Shown: positions 1 through 6,833, counted from the stretch's first letter. The stretch: 21,063 nt of DNA from Gemmatimonadota bacterium (GCA_027294815.1 JAPULP010000343.1:1-21063); one strand, 5' to 3'. The notes: generated from the sequence alone by a model not told the origin. A program made the numbers and translations.

Positions 1-131
1 GTTGCCGTGTACACCTCGGTCCGGTGCCCCGGGCCTCGTTCTTCCTCGATCGGCATGAGCCCCACAATCGCGTCGGAGCGCCAGAACTTGCCGTAACCGA
101 GGGAGATCATCCGGCCTGCCTTGATTTCCAT
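1..131 (-). CDS. Partial short protein, N-terminal 43 residues (possible RemA/DUF370-like)
   Basis: The gene begins at the ATG at 131-129 and stays open to the left edge, so only 43 residues are visible. The start is supported by GGAGG at 144-140 (minus strand), eight bases upstream and overlapping the stop codon of the preceding gene. The visible part begins MEIKAGRMISLGYGKFWR and continues with GLMPIEEE and HRTEVYTA. The LGYGKF segment followed by a short hydrophobic strand and an Arg-Thr strand is loosely like the start of RemA/DUF370 regulators (usual text IGFGN...), but the spacing is shorter, so this is only a weak guess. It is the third gene of a minus-strand unit after the FmdB-like and coiled-coil genes, 12 bases after the latter. 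The reading frame is convincing; the function is unknown. Confidence 0.65.
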   Translation of the reverse strand, partial: MEIKAGRMISLGYGKFWRSDAIVGLMPIEEERGPGHRTEVYTA

Positions 132-143
132 CCGCGTTTCCTC

Positions 144-713
144 CTAACGCCCCATCTTTTTCTTCAGTTGGCGAAGCTGCTCGTCGGCGGTGGCCTCTTT
201 CGTGGCCGCGTCCATTTGGGAACGCAGCACATCGTCCCTGTAGTCGGATTCGGAGCGATCGCTCTGCAAGCTCTCGACATCTCGCCACGCCGTTTCAATT
301 CGGTCTGAAACGTCCCCTCTCAACCCACCCTGACGTTTGGCTTTTTTGAGTTGCTCACGCATCTGCGCGAACTCGCGCTCCGCAAGTTGCAACTCTGCGC
401 GCTGTGCTTCCACCTTGCGCATGAGAACGTTCACGCGTTCCTGATGCTTGGTGGCAAACCGTTGTGCCACTTCAACCGTTTCGGTGTCCCCAATACCCTC
501 GGCGAGCTTGCCGCGCCGTTCGGCGTCGGCCAGGCCTTCGCGTTCCTTCGCAAGCCGTCGCTCGGCGTTCTCTAACTGTTCCTTCATTCCCATTAGAGCA
601 GCCCGAGTCTCCACCACGGCCTCGTGCATTTTGCCCACAACGTCCCGCGCGTCCGCAGGCGGCGTCGCCGCGTCGAGGATCGATTCTATCGTCTGGCGGA
701 GTTTCTCGAACAC
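144..713 (-). CDS. Coiled-coil protein with PspA-like layout
   Basis: This 189-residue protein begins with GTG at 713-711, which shares one base with the TAG stop of the FmdB-like gene (TAGTG), suggesting translational coupling. The first 15 residues (MFEKLRQTIESILDA) could form an amphipathic helix. Residues about 25-130 are almost pure charged helix rich in Glu, Lys, Arg, Gln and Ala with few helix breakers, typical of a long coiled coil. A basic segment near 125-135 (KKAKRQGG) is followed by a second charged helix and a basic end (LKKKMGR). There is no signal peptide or membrane segment. An N-terminal amphipathic helix followed by antiparallel helices recalls PspA/IM30 membrane-stress proteins, but at 189 residues it is shorter than typical PspA and I see no diagnostic motif. 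The gene is secure; the function is open. Confidence 0.8.
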   Translation of the reverse strand: MFEKLRQTIESILDAATPPADARDVVGKMHEAVVETRAALMGMKEQLENAERRLAKEREGLADAERRGKLAEGIGDTETVEVAQRFATKHQERVNVLMRKVEAQRAELQLAEREFAQMREQLKKAKRQGGLRGDVSDRIETAWRDVESLQSDRSESDYRDDVLRSQMDAATKEATADEQLRQLKKKMGR

Positions 714-877
714 TAGCTCTTCCGAATCGTTTTAGCGAAGAACTCCGAAAAAACCCGCTCGACCTCGGTCGAGGTGCATTCGGGACACTTCACCGGCTGT
801 TCGGTGTGCTCGGCCATCGACTCTACGCGGGAAAACTGATTGCCACAGCTCACGCAATTGTACTCGTATTTTGGCAT
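713..877 (-). CDS. FmdB-family zinc ribbon protein
   Basis: A 54-residue protein starting at ATG 877-875 and ending with TAG at 715-713. It begins MPKYEYNCVSCGNQF and has two CxxC knuckles, Cys8/Cys11 and Cys31/Cys34 (CPEC), exactly as in the small FmdB regulatory-type zinc ribbons (start MPxYEYxCxxCG). Such proteins bind one zinc; their biological role is mostly not established despite the 'regulatory' name. It is the first gene of a minus-strand unit, overlaps the next gene by one base (TAGTG), and has a good promoter at 916-943. The sequence before the start has no strong Shine-Dalgarno, only an A/G-poor stretch next to a run of T. The family call is confident; its partner role with the coiled-coil gene is inference. 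Confidence 0.88.
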   Translation of the reverse strand: MPKYEYNCVSCGNQFSRVESMAEHTEQPVKCPECTSTEVERVFSEFFAKTIRKS

Positions 878-915
878 GTCTATCTGGAAAAAAAGAAACG
901 ATCAGCTCCCCGGAG

Positions 916-943
916 GATATACGGACGTCGTTGGGTGGGTCAA
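916..943 (-). promoter_or_regulatory. Sigma70-type promoter for the FmdB/coiled-coil unit
   Basis: Reading the minus strand, a -35 TTGACC (943-938) is followed after 16 bases by a -10 TATATC (921-916). Transcription would begin near 909, leaving a leader of about 30 bases before the ATG at 877. This is a visual match only. Confidence 0.5.
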
Positions 944-955
944 GACAGGTGAGCA

Positions 956-970
956 GGGAGCGGGGCTCCC
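956..970. other. GC-rich stem-loop in the divergent 877/1013 intergenic region
   Basis: GGGAGC, a GGG triloop and GCTCCC form a perfect 6-bp stem. It lies upstream of the minus-strand -35 and about 40 bases before the lipoprotein start. It could be an operator or a leader hairpin of the lipoprotein gene; there is no T-tract, so it is not a clear terminator. Confidence 0.35.
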
Positions 971-1012
971 CTCTCTCTTCTCCCCCAGTTCGCCACGTAC
1001 TAGTATTCCACC

Positions 1013-1522
1013 ATGTTCCGTAAACTTTTGCCATTGATACTGCTCGCCACCGCCTGCTCTCCTCCCAACCGCGGCGAGAACAGCGCCATTTGCGGCATGA
1101 CGTTCCTGGCCAGTGTCACACGAATTATCGAACTAGTCACTCTCCCGCATATGGCTCTCACCGAGCCACCGGACGAACTGAAGTCCGGGGTGGTGCCGGC
1201 GCGGGTGGTGGGCTACGGCACGACGGCCGCGGCCACCGGCCAGGCGGACGACGGCAGTATCATGGTGGCCTATCAGGGGGAGGGATTCCCCACAACACCG
1301 GGATTCGGCGCCGCCTTGGTGGACGACTCGAGCGAGGTCTTCCGCGGAATCCTGATTTGGGACAAGCGGCCCCCACCCGACGACTTCCCCCGCATCGGTA
1401 TCATCGCCGATGCCAATGTCACGATGCCCCTCATCGGAGTGCGGGTCAACTGGGTATCGGTCAATAGCGAGCGCTGCCCCCTCTTTGCCAATCTGGATAC
1501 ACTAATGGCGGGCGGGCGGTAA
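1013..1522 (+). CDS. Hypothetical lipoprotein
   Basis: A 169-residue protein with a classic type II signal peptide: MFRK, a short hydrophobic core (LLPLILLATA) and the lipobox Cys at residue 15 (ATA-C). After cleavage the protein would be lipid-anchored on the periplasmic side. The mature part contains two further Cys (27 and about 158), which might pair, and has a mixed strand-like composition with many Gly, Val and Asp. I do not recognise a domain. The start fits the signal peptide; there is no strong Shine-Dalgarno upstream. It stands alone between the divergent FmdB unit and the glycosyltransferase, about 207 bases before the latter. It is a real gene judging by the signal peptide and codon-like GC bias; its function is unknown. 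Confidence 0.75.
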   Translation: MFRKLLPLILLATACSPPNRGENSAICGMTFLASVTRIIELVTLPHMALTEPPDELKSGVVPARVVGYGTTAAATGQADDGSIMVAYQGEGFPTTPGFGAALVDDSSEVFRGILIWDKRPPPDDFPRIGIIADANVTMPLIGVRVNWVSVNSERCPLFANLDTLMAGGR

Positions 1523-1529
1523 GGCGGCA

Positions 1530-1544
1530 CGGCGGTAGCCGCCG
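1530..1544 (+). other. Stem-loop just after the lipoprotein gene
   Basis: CGGCGG, a TAG loop and CCGCCG form a 6-bp stem starting eight bases after the stop codon. No T-run follows, so it is at most a weak or factor-dependent terminator, or an mRNA 3' protecting hairpin. Confidence 0.3.
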
Positions 1545-1610
1545 AGAAGCTCGCCACGGCTCACGTTGCACGGCTCCCTGCTCCCCGAACACCTCCCAAA
1601 AGCCCCGCCC

Positions 1611-1619
1611 TGCTAGATT
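1611..1619 (+). promoter_or_regulatory. Possible extended -10 promoter for the glycosyltransferase unit
   Basis: TGCTAGATT fits an extended -10 (TG-N-TAGATT). No recognisable -35 lies 17 bases upstream. A start near 1626 would give a leader of about 100 bases before the ATG at 1730. Confidence 0.3.
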
Positions 1620-1648
1620 GTAGTCCGTCCAGGCCCCTGGCGGCGAAA

Positions 1649-1666
1649 CACCGGCGGGGTCCGGTG
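1649..1666 (+). other. Stem-loop in the glycosyltransferase leader
   Basis: CACCGG and CCGGTG form a perfect 6-bp stem around a 6-base loop. It sits in the 207-base gap 1523-1729, which holds no gene. The flanking CCCC/GGGG tracts and two GGCGAAA segments (around 1641 and 1690) could add structure. No known riboswitch class was recognised. Confidence 0.3.
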
Positions 1667-1729
1667 GTAGCATAAAGAGGGCGGAACCGGCGAAAACCGC
1701 GCCACGCGTGAAGGACATAAAGGAGTCCG

Positions 1730-2479
1730 ATGATCTACATCTGCATCCCGTCACACGACAACGCCGCGACCGTCGGCCTGCTGCTGTGGAAGGTCCGACA
1801 GGTCCTCGCGGCATTCCCCAGGGAGTACCAGCTCCTGGTGGCCGACGACGGCTCGACCGACGCCACGGAAGAGGTCCTGTCGACCTACGGCCAGGTCCTT
1901 CCAATGGCGGTGACGAAGTACCCCGCGTCCCGCGGTTATGCGGTCACGGTCGAGGAGCTTCTGCGGCAGGCACTCCGACTCACGGACCGTCCCAAGCGCG
2001 ACAGCGCCGTCGTGCTCAACGCCGATTTCAGCGTTTCGCCGAGCGTCCTGCCCGACTTGATTCGATGCATCGAATCCGGCGCCGACGTCGTCGTTGGCGA
2101 AGCCACTCAACGGCCACAGTCGTTGGGGCTACGCCTGGTCCACCGGTCCTCGACGTGGTTGCTGAAACCCGGACTCACCCTGCCGGGGGTTCAGGATTTG
2201 CTATCCGGCGTGTGCGCCATTCGTTTGGTAACGCTCAAGCGGTGCCTTCAGGACCGCGAGGGCGCGTTGCTGGAAACCGACGGTGTGTGCGCGCGCGCGG
2301 AGCTGGTGGCGAGAGCTTCGACGTGTGCGCGACAAATCACGGCCCTGTCTTTCGCACCTTCGAGCTTGCGCAAAGATACGACGGACGAGCGTCCGATGTC
2401 ACTTGCGATCCAGCTGTTCCGCGCCGGCAAGTCGTTGCGGATCCCGCAGCCGGAGGCGCCGGTCCGGAGAGCGTCATGA
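1730..2479 (+). CDS. Family 2 glycosyltransferase (dolichol-phosphate-mannose-synthase-like)
   Basis: This 249-residue protein has the GT-A fold signature of family 2: an N-terminal strand with IPSHDNAATV, then LLVADDGSTDAT at about 35-46 with the nucleotide-binding DDGSTD (39-44). A later VVLNADFSVSP (about 94-104) stands where the metal-binding DxD normally lies, read here as NAD rather than DAD. It lacks the C-terminal membrane segments of some relatives, so it is probably cytoplasmic or peripheral. It would transfer a sugar from an activated donor; donor and acceptor cannot be told. The start is fixed by AAGGAG at 1720-1725, four bases upstream. Its stop overlaps the next start (ATGA at 2476-2479), so the two genes are probably co-translated. 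The family is confident, substrate unknown. Confidence 0.82.
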   Translation: MIYICIPSHDNAATVGLLLWKVRQVLAAFPREYQLLVADDGSTDATEEVLSTYGQVLPMAVTKYPASRGYAVTVEELLRQALRLTDRPKRDSAVVLNADFSVSPSVLPDLIRCIESGADVVVGEATQRPQSLGLRLVHRSSTWLLKPGLTLPGVQDLLSGVCAIRLVTLKRCLQDREGALLETDGVCARAELVARASTCARQITALSFAPSSLRKDTTDERPMSLAIQLFRAGKSLRIPQPEAPVRRAS

Positions 2480-3270
2480 GGGGAGTGTGGCTCTTGTCGA
2501 TCCTCCTGCCGGCCCAGGTGATCGGTCAAACGGCCGGCGATACGACTTCGCTCGCCAAGACGGTCTCGATGGCCGAGCGCTTTCCCGTCGGTGAAAAGCT
2601 GGTGTACGACGCCAAGGCTTTCGGTTTCATCAAATTGGGACGTGCGTCCATGGAGGTCCTGCCGCCGGACACCGTGCGAAGCGAAGCGACATGGCACTTC
2701 CGCTTCCTCCTGGACGCGAACCTCGTGGGCGTCTATCGCATGCACGACGTTTTTGATTCCTGGGTCGGAGTCGACGATTTCCATTCCCGACGCTACATCC
2801 AACGAAAGAACGAGGGTGGGAAGCAGTGGACGGACGAGTACGAGATTTATCCGGACTCCGGCATCTACTGGCAAAACGGCGTCGACACCGCGCAGACGGC
2901 GTCGGCCAACCCCATCGACGATACGGCGTTCTTCTACTTCGTCCGTACGGTCGATCTGGTGCCCGGAGACAGCCTGGCGTTCAACAACTACTTCCGGCCG
3001 GACCGCAATCCAGTCATCGTCAAAGTCCTTGCGCGAGATACGATCGACGTCCCGGCGGGGCGGTTCGCTACCATCGTCATCCAGCCGATCATCAAAGGCG
3101 GCATGTTCGACGGTAACAACAATGGCCGCATGTGGCTCACCGACGATGACCGTCGGCTCATCGTTCAGATGAAGACCAAGATCGGGTTTGGTGTGATCAC
3201 CATGCGGCTTACGGACTACATAGATCCCAGGGAGGAGACCGCGGAAGCAGCCCGGCGGCCCGAGAAATGA
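2476..3270 (+). CDS. Exported DUF3108-family protein
   Basis: A 264-residue protein beginning at the ATG that overlaps the glycosyltransferase stop by four bases. The N-terminus (MRGVWLLSILLPAQVIGQTA) is a secretion signal with a likely cut after GQT or QTA. The mature protein starts with FPVGEKLVYDAKAFGFIKLG and continues through YFRPDRNP and PAGRFATIVIQP to GRMWLTDDDRRL, the order of conserved strands seen in DUF3108 proteins (periplasmic, beta-rich, function undetermined). The same frame is open upstream to 1708, but that part overlaps the glycosyltransferase in another frame and carries no start or family similarity. It may act in the envelope on the product of its partner gene, which is inference. 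It converges with the small membrane-protein gene 39 bases on, with no clear terminator between. Confidence 0.8.
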   Translation: MRGVWLLSILLPAQVIGQTAGDTTSLAKTVSMAERFPVGEKLVYDAKAFGFIKLGRASMEVLPPDTVRSEATWHFRFLLDANLVGVYRMHDVFDSWVGVDDFHSRRYIQRKNEGGKQWTDEYEIYPDSGIYWQNGVDTAQTASANPIDDTAFFYFVRTVDLVPGDSLAFNNYFRPDRNPVIVKVLARDTIDVPAGRFATIVIQPIIKGGMFDGNNNGRMWLTDDDRRLIVQMKTKIGFGVITMRLTDYIDPREETAEAARRPEK

Positions 3271-3309
3271 CCCAAGAGCTTTCCACCGCCGCCCTAAGCA
3301 CCCAGCCCT

Positions 3310-3531
3310 TTACGAGTCGGATTTTCCCCGGCCCGACACCTTCTCCCGTACTCGGCGCGCGGCGTCCGGATTGATAAGTTTCAACACCAGGTAGAACAAG
3401 AAACCTATCGCGGCGAGCCACAGGAGGGTCCATAACAGCGAGAGGGCGAGCCCGACGATCGAAAAGAGTAACTTGACGACGACAAAACCGATCACGCCGA
3501 CCGCGGCATATCCAACGAGCGTGCGAATCAT
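3310..3531 (-). CDS. Small two-helix membrane protein
   Basis: A 73-residue protein starting at the ATG 3531-3529. This start is chosen over ATG at 3582 or 3549 because GGAG lies at 3541-3538, six bases upstream, and because a likely promoter -10 (TATACA, 3557-3552) would place the transcript start downstream of the other two ATGs. The sequence MIRTLVGYAAVGVIGFVVVK begins the first hydrophobic segment (about 2-30), and the second spans about 33-50 (LLWLAAIGFLFYLVLKL). The tail is charged (AARRVREKVSGRGK). It is probably an inner-membrane protein with two segments; no family is recognised. It is divergent from thiO with a shared 75-base upstream region. Confidence 0.68.
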   Translation of the reverse strand: MIRTLVGYAAVGVIGFVVVKLLFSIVGLALSLLWTLLWLAAIGFLFYLVLKLINPDAARRVREKVSGRGKSDS

Positions 3532-3559
3532 TTGATTCTCCAACGTCATGTTGTATACA
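3532..3559 (+). promoter_or_regulatory. Putative thiO promoter with palindromic -10
   Basis: TTGATT (3532-3537), a 16-base spacer and TATACA (3554-3559) make a plausible sigma70 promoter about 48 bases before the thiO start. The -10 lies in a perfect 10-bp palindrome, TTGTATACAA at 3551-3560, so the same bases read as TATACA on the minus strand for the small membrane-protein gene. Confidence 0.45.
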
Positions 3560-3606
3560 ATTTCTACGCAGGGGTTGGTCACCGAGTTTCACCGTAAGGC
3601 CGTCTC

Positions 3607-4725
3607 ATGAGCCAGCCGGATGTCATTGTTGTCGGGGGAGGGTTGGTTGGCGCAGCATGCGCCCAGCAGCTTGCCATCCGACAAATCAGCGTGCGGATCC
3701 TCGAAAGCGGTTCCGAGGAGGGCGTTGCCAGCGCCGCCGCCGCAGGCATGCTGGCGCCTCTCGCGGAGAGCGCGCCCGAGAATCCCCTGCTCAGTTTATC
3801 GGTGCGCGGACGCGACCTCTATCACGAGCTCGCCCCGGCGTTGAAGGAGGAAACCGGCATCGACATCGGGCTGTGGAACGAGGGTATTCTGCAGCTTGCG
3901 CTTTCGACCGGGGAAGCGGCCCGACTCACGCACGAGATCGCGTGGCAACGGCAACGCGGATTCAAATTGGATTGGCTTTCACCCGACGACTTGCACGACC
4001 GTTATCCCGGTTTGACGCCCGAAGCGGTGGGTGGAAAGCTGGCGCCCGAGGACGGAGGGCTGGAACCGGAGGCGCTGCTCAAGGCCTTTCTCGCGTCCGC
4101 AAAGCGTCACGGGGCAGAGCTGAGCCGTGGAGTACGCGTCGAGGAGGTCGTGGTGGAGAACAGCACCGCGGTGGGCGTGAAGGCGGACGGCAAGACGATC
4201 AGCGCAGGCGCCGTCGTGCTGGCGGCCGGCGCCTGGTCCGGAGGGATCGGCGGCCTGCCGCGACCGCTCTCGGTCGAACCCATTCGCGGGCAGATGCTCG
4301 CGGTAAATTGGCCCGCCGACGAGCCCCGCGCCATTGTCTACGCCCAGTCGGGCTACGTGATGTACCGGAATGGTGAGGCACTCGCCGGCACGACGATGGA
4401 GTATGCCGGTTTCGATGCCGTGAGCACGATCGAAGGGATCGAACGAGTCCAAGAGATCATGGGCACCATCTACCCGGCGCTGGCCGGGGCGGAGACCAAG
4501 CGCCGCTGGGCTGGTTTGCGGCCCGGTAGCCCCGACGGAAACCCGTTCGTGGGACAGGACGCTGACGTCGAGGCCCTCTGGTACGCGACCGGCCACGGTC
4601 GCAACGGTGTGCTCCTCGCGGGCATCACCGGCGAGATCATCGCCCAGCTGTTCGTCGGCGCCCCCATAGAATACGACATCGCGCCCATCGATCCCAGGCG
4701 TTTCTGGCAGATCACCCGCCGGTAG
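3607..4725 (+). CDS. thiO: Glycine oxidase ThiO (FAD-dependent)
   Basis: A 372-residue flavoprotein of the DAO/glycine-oxidase family. The N-terminus has the Rossmann FAD motif DVIVVGGGLVGAACAQQLA (about 5-23), then an acidic strand end (ILES) and the ASAAAAGMLAPLAE stretch typical of ThiO, where a GMLAP segment follows the flavin loop. The C-terminal part has RRWAGLRPGSPDGNPFVG and WYATGHGRNGVLLAGITGE, conserved flavin/substrate-binding segments of this family. ThiO oxidises glycine to iminoglycine (dehydroglycine) for the thiazole moiety of thiamine. No thiS, thiG or other thiamine gene is in the window, so its assignment rests on sequence alone; a related D-amino acid dehydrogenase role cannot be excluded. 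Length is normal for the family. A putative promoter lies at 3532-3559. Confidence 0.85.
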   Translation: MSQPDVIVVGGGLVGAACAQQLAIRQISVRILESGSEEGVASAAAAGMLAPLAESAPENPLLSLSVRGRDLYHELAPALKEETGIDIGLWNEGILQLALSTGEAARLTHEIAWQRQRGFKLDWLSPDDLHDRYPGLTPEAVGGKLAPEDGGLEPEALLKAFLASAKRHGAELSRGVRVEEVVVENSTAVGVKADGKTISAGAVVLAAGAWSGGIGGLPRPLSVEPIRGQMLAVNWPADEPRAIVYAQSGYVMYRNGEALAGTTMEYAGFDAVSTIEGIERVQEIMGTIYPALAGAETKRRWAGLRPGSPDGNPFVGQDADVEALWYATGHGRNGVLLAGITGEIIAQLFVGAPIEYDIAPIDPRRFWQITRR

Positions 4726-4801
4726 TCGCACCATCGGCGTGCCGCACGGCTCGGCGGTGGCTGACTCCGACATTGAGACCCGCTCCACCCCTCCCCATGG
4801 C

Positions 4802-4828
4802 CACGGAACCCACGGAAAGCACGGAACC
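4802..4828. repeat. Three tandem copies of a 9-bp repeat, CACGGAAnn
   Basis: CACGGAACC, CACGGAAAG and CACGGAACC follow one another with exact 9-base spacing in the 136-base gap between thiO and lipA. The gap otherwise shows no gene and no clear promoter or terminator. The repeat could be a dispersed intergenic repeat or a protein-binding site. Confidence 0.7.
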
Positions 4829-4861
4829 CCTCCCCGCCGCTAGAAGAACCCTTTTTTCCTC

Positions 4862-5815
4862 GTGGCCTCAATCCCGGGCCATGACTATGTTTCCCAGGCT
4901 ATGGACTTGGTGCAAATCTCTATCGGAAACGCCGTTACGGCGCCCTCACGTGGGTCGGATCGCAAGCCGCCCTGGTTGAAGGTCCGCGCGCCCGGCGGAA
5001 ACAATTACGCAGAAATCCGCAAGCTGATGCGCGGTCTCGGCCTCCACACGGTGTGTGAGGAGGCACGCTGCCCGAACATCGGCGAATGCTGGGAACACCG
5101 AGCGGCCACGTTCATGGTGTTGGGCGACGTGTGCACGCGCAATTGCGCGTACTGCGCCGTGGCACACGGCACCCCCACCGAATACGACCCTGACGAGCCC
5201 GTTCGGCTCGCCGAGGCGGTTGAACGGATTGGGCTCAAGCACGTCGTCATCACGAGTGTCGACCGCGACGACCTGCCCAATGGTGGGTCGGAGATTTTCG
5301 CCGAGTGCACCACGGAGATTCACGCGCGGCTGTCTGAGACGACCGTCGAACTCCTCATCCCGGATTTCAAGGGCAGCTCGCGAGCGCTGCGCATCGTCGT
5401 GGATGCGGAACCCGACATTCTGAACCACAACCTCGAGACGGTTCAGCGACTCTACCGGATGGCGCGGCCCGGTGGCGACTACCAGCGCGCATTGAATCTT
5501 CTCCGCAGCGCCAAGGACATGAATCCCGAATTGGTCACGAAGTCGGGTATGATGTGCGGCCTGGGCGAAGAGTGGGATGAATTGCTGGGCGCGATGCAAG
5601 ATCTGCGACGACAAGACGTCGACTTGTTGACGCTCGGACAATACCTTCGGCCGTCTCACAGCCATCTTCCGGTGGCGCGGTATTACGCGCCGCAAGAGTT
5701 CGACGAGCTGCGAGTAGCGGGGCTCAACATGGGATTTCGCCATGTCGAGGCCGGCCCGCTGGTACGATCATCGTACCATGCCTGGGAACAGGCACAGCGG
5801 GCAACACCGGTGTAA
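4862..5815 (+). CDS. lipA: Lipoyl synthase
   Basis: A radical-SAM enzyme that inserts two sulfur atoms into protein-bound octanoyl groups. From the GTG at 4862 it has 317 residues. The N-terminal KPPWLKVRAPGG block is followed by the auxiliary-cluster cysteines 65, 70 and 76 (CEEARCPNIGEC) and the radical-SAM CTRNCAYC (Cys91, 95, 98). VITSVDRDDLPNGG and DILNHNLETV are family signatures, and the C-terminal RSSYH (302-306) carries the serine that ligates the auxiliary cluster. All key residues are present. The start is uncertain: the ATG at 4901 would give 304 residues, and neither start has a good Shine-Dalgarno. It is the first gene of the lipoate/PDH cluster, 18 bases before pdhA. Confidence 0.95.
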   Translation: MASIPGHDYVSQAMDLVQISIGNAVTAPSRGSDRKPPWLKVRAPGGNNYAEIRKLMRGLGLHTVCEEARCPNIGECWEHRAATFMVLGDVCTRNCAYCAVAHGTPTEYDPDEPVRLAEAVERIGLKHVVITSVDRDDLPNGGSEIFAECTTEIHARLSETTVELLIPDFKGSSRALRIVVDAEPDILNHNLETVQRLYRMARPGGDYQRALNLLRSAKDMNPELVTKSGMMCGLGEEWDELLGAMQDLRRQDVDLLTLGQYLRPSHSHLPVARYYAPQEFDELRVAGLNMGFRHVEAGPLVRSSYHAWEQAQRATPV

Positions 5816-5833
5816 CTCGGCTCGGAACACAGC

Positions 5834-6832
5834 ATGACGCAGGTTCAAACTTACGCAGGGCTCGACCCCGCGCGGACGGATTTTTACCGACAATTGCTGC
5901 ACCGAATGTTATTGATTCGGCGCTTCGAAGAAAAAGCCGGCGAGGCCTACGCCCTGGGCCAAATCGGCGGTTTCTGTCATCTCTATATCGGACAAGAGGC
6001 CGTCGCGGTCGGTGCCATGGCGGCACTCCGCGACGACGACTACGTCACGTCGTCGTACCGCGAGCACGGACACGCGTTGGCGCGTGGCGTGTCGGCCCGT
6101 GCGGTGATGGCAGAGCTGTTCGGCAAGGCGACCGGATGCTCGAAAGGCAAGGGCGGTTCCATGCATCTCTTCGACGCGGAGCGCAACTTCCTCGGCGGGC
6201 ATGGGATCGTCGGCGGCCAAATTCCGATTGCGGCGGGAGCCGCGTTTGCGATCAAGTACCGCGGTGGCGATCAGGTCTCCTTGTGCTTCTTCGGAGAAGC
6301 CGCCGTGAACATCGGTTCGTTCCACGAAACCTTGAATATGGCGTCTCTGTGGGATTTGCCCGCCATCTTCCTGGTCGAGAACAATCGATACGGCATGGGT
6401 ACCGCCCTGGAGCGCGCATCGGCGATCGACGACATCCCGGCTCGCGGGGCTTCGTACGGCATGGCCGCCGAGGTCGTTGACGGCATGGATGTGTTGGCAA
6501 CGTACGACGCGATGCAGCGAGCCGTTGAACGCGGCCGATCGCAAAAACTCCCCACGTTACTGGACGTGAACACGTATCGTTTCGTGGGACATTCGATGTC
6601 GGACGCAAGTCACGGAACCTACCGGACGTTGGAAGAGGTGGAAGAAAACAAGAAGAACGACCCGATCGGAGGGCTCTGCGGCCGGTTGTTGGACGAACAG
6701 TTGCTGAGCCACAAAGACATCGAGGGCATCGACACCGAGGCCATCGCCGAAGTGGAAGACGCCGTAGCGTTCGCCGAATCCAGCCCCGATCCCGATCCCG
6801 AAGAACTGTACACCGACATCTACTACGACTGA
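5834..6832 (+). CDS. pdhA: Pyruvate dehydrogenase E1 component, alpha subunit
   Basis: A 332-residue thiamine-diphosphate-dependent E1 alpha subunit that, with PdhB, decarboxylates pyruvate and acetylates the E2 lipoyl group. Visible signatures are LLIRRFEEKAGEAYALGQIGG near the N-terminus, YREHGHAL (75-82), KGKGGSMHLF (104-113), the thiamine-binding region from CFFGEAAVN (151-159) to VENN (181-184), and YRFVGHSMSD in the phosphorylation-loop region. The usual GDG that begins the thiamine/Mg motif reads GEA (154-156), a substitution discussed in the findings. Length and domain order otherwise match bacterial heterotetrameric E1 alpha. One base separates its stop from the pdhB start. A branched-chain or acetoin E1 is possible from sequence alone, but the lipA/lipB context favours pyruvate dehydrogenase. 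Confidence 0.93.
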   Translation: MTQVQTYAGLDPARTDFYRQLLHRMLLIRRFEEKAGEAYALGQIGGFCHLYIGQEAVAVGAMAALRDDDYVTSSYREHGHALARGVSARAVMAELFGKATGCSKGKGGSMHLFDAERNFLGGHGIVGGQIPIAAGAAFAIKYRGGDQVSLCFFGEAAVNIGSFHETLNMASLWDLPAIFLVENNRYGMGTALERASAIDDIPARGASYGMAAEVVDGMDVLATYDAMQRAVERGRSQKLPTLLDVNTYRFVGHSMSDASHGTYRTLEEVEENKKNDPIGGLCGRLLDEQLLSHKDIEGIDTEAIAEVEDAVAFAESSPDPDPEELYTDIYYD

Positions 6833-6833
6833 C

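Noticed and set aside
1708..2475. In-frame upstream extension of the DUF3108 gene (520 residues in total)
   Set aside because: It overlaps the glycosyltransferase in another frame, is Arg/Pro-rich like a shadow translation, and the signal peptide only makes sense from ATG 2476.
3583..3606. Thiamine riboswitch before thiO
   Set aside because: The leader is too short and no CTGAGA-type thi-box segment is present.
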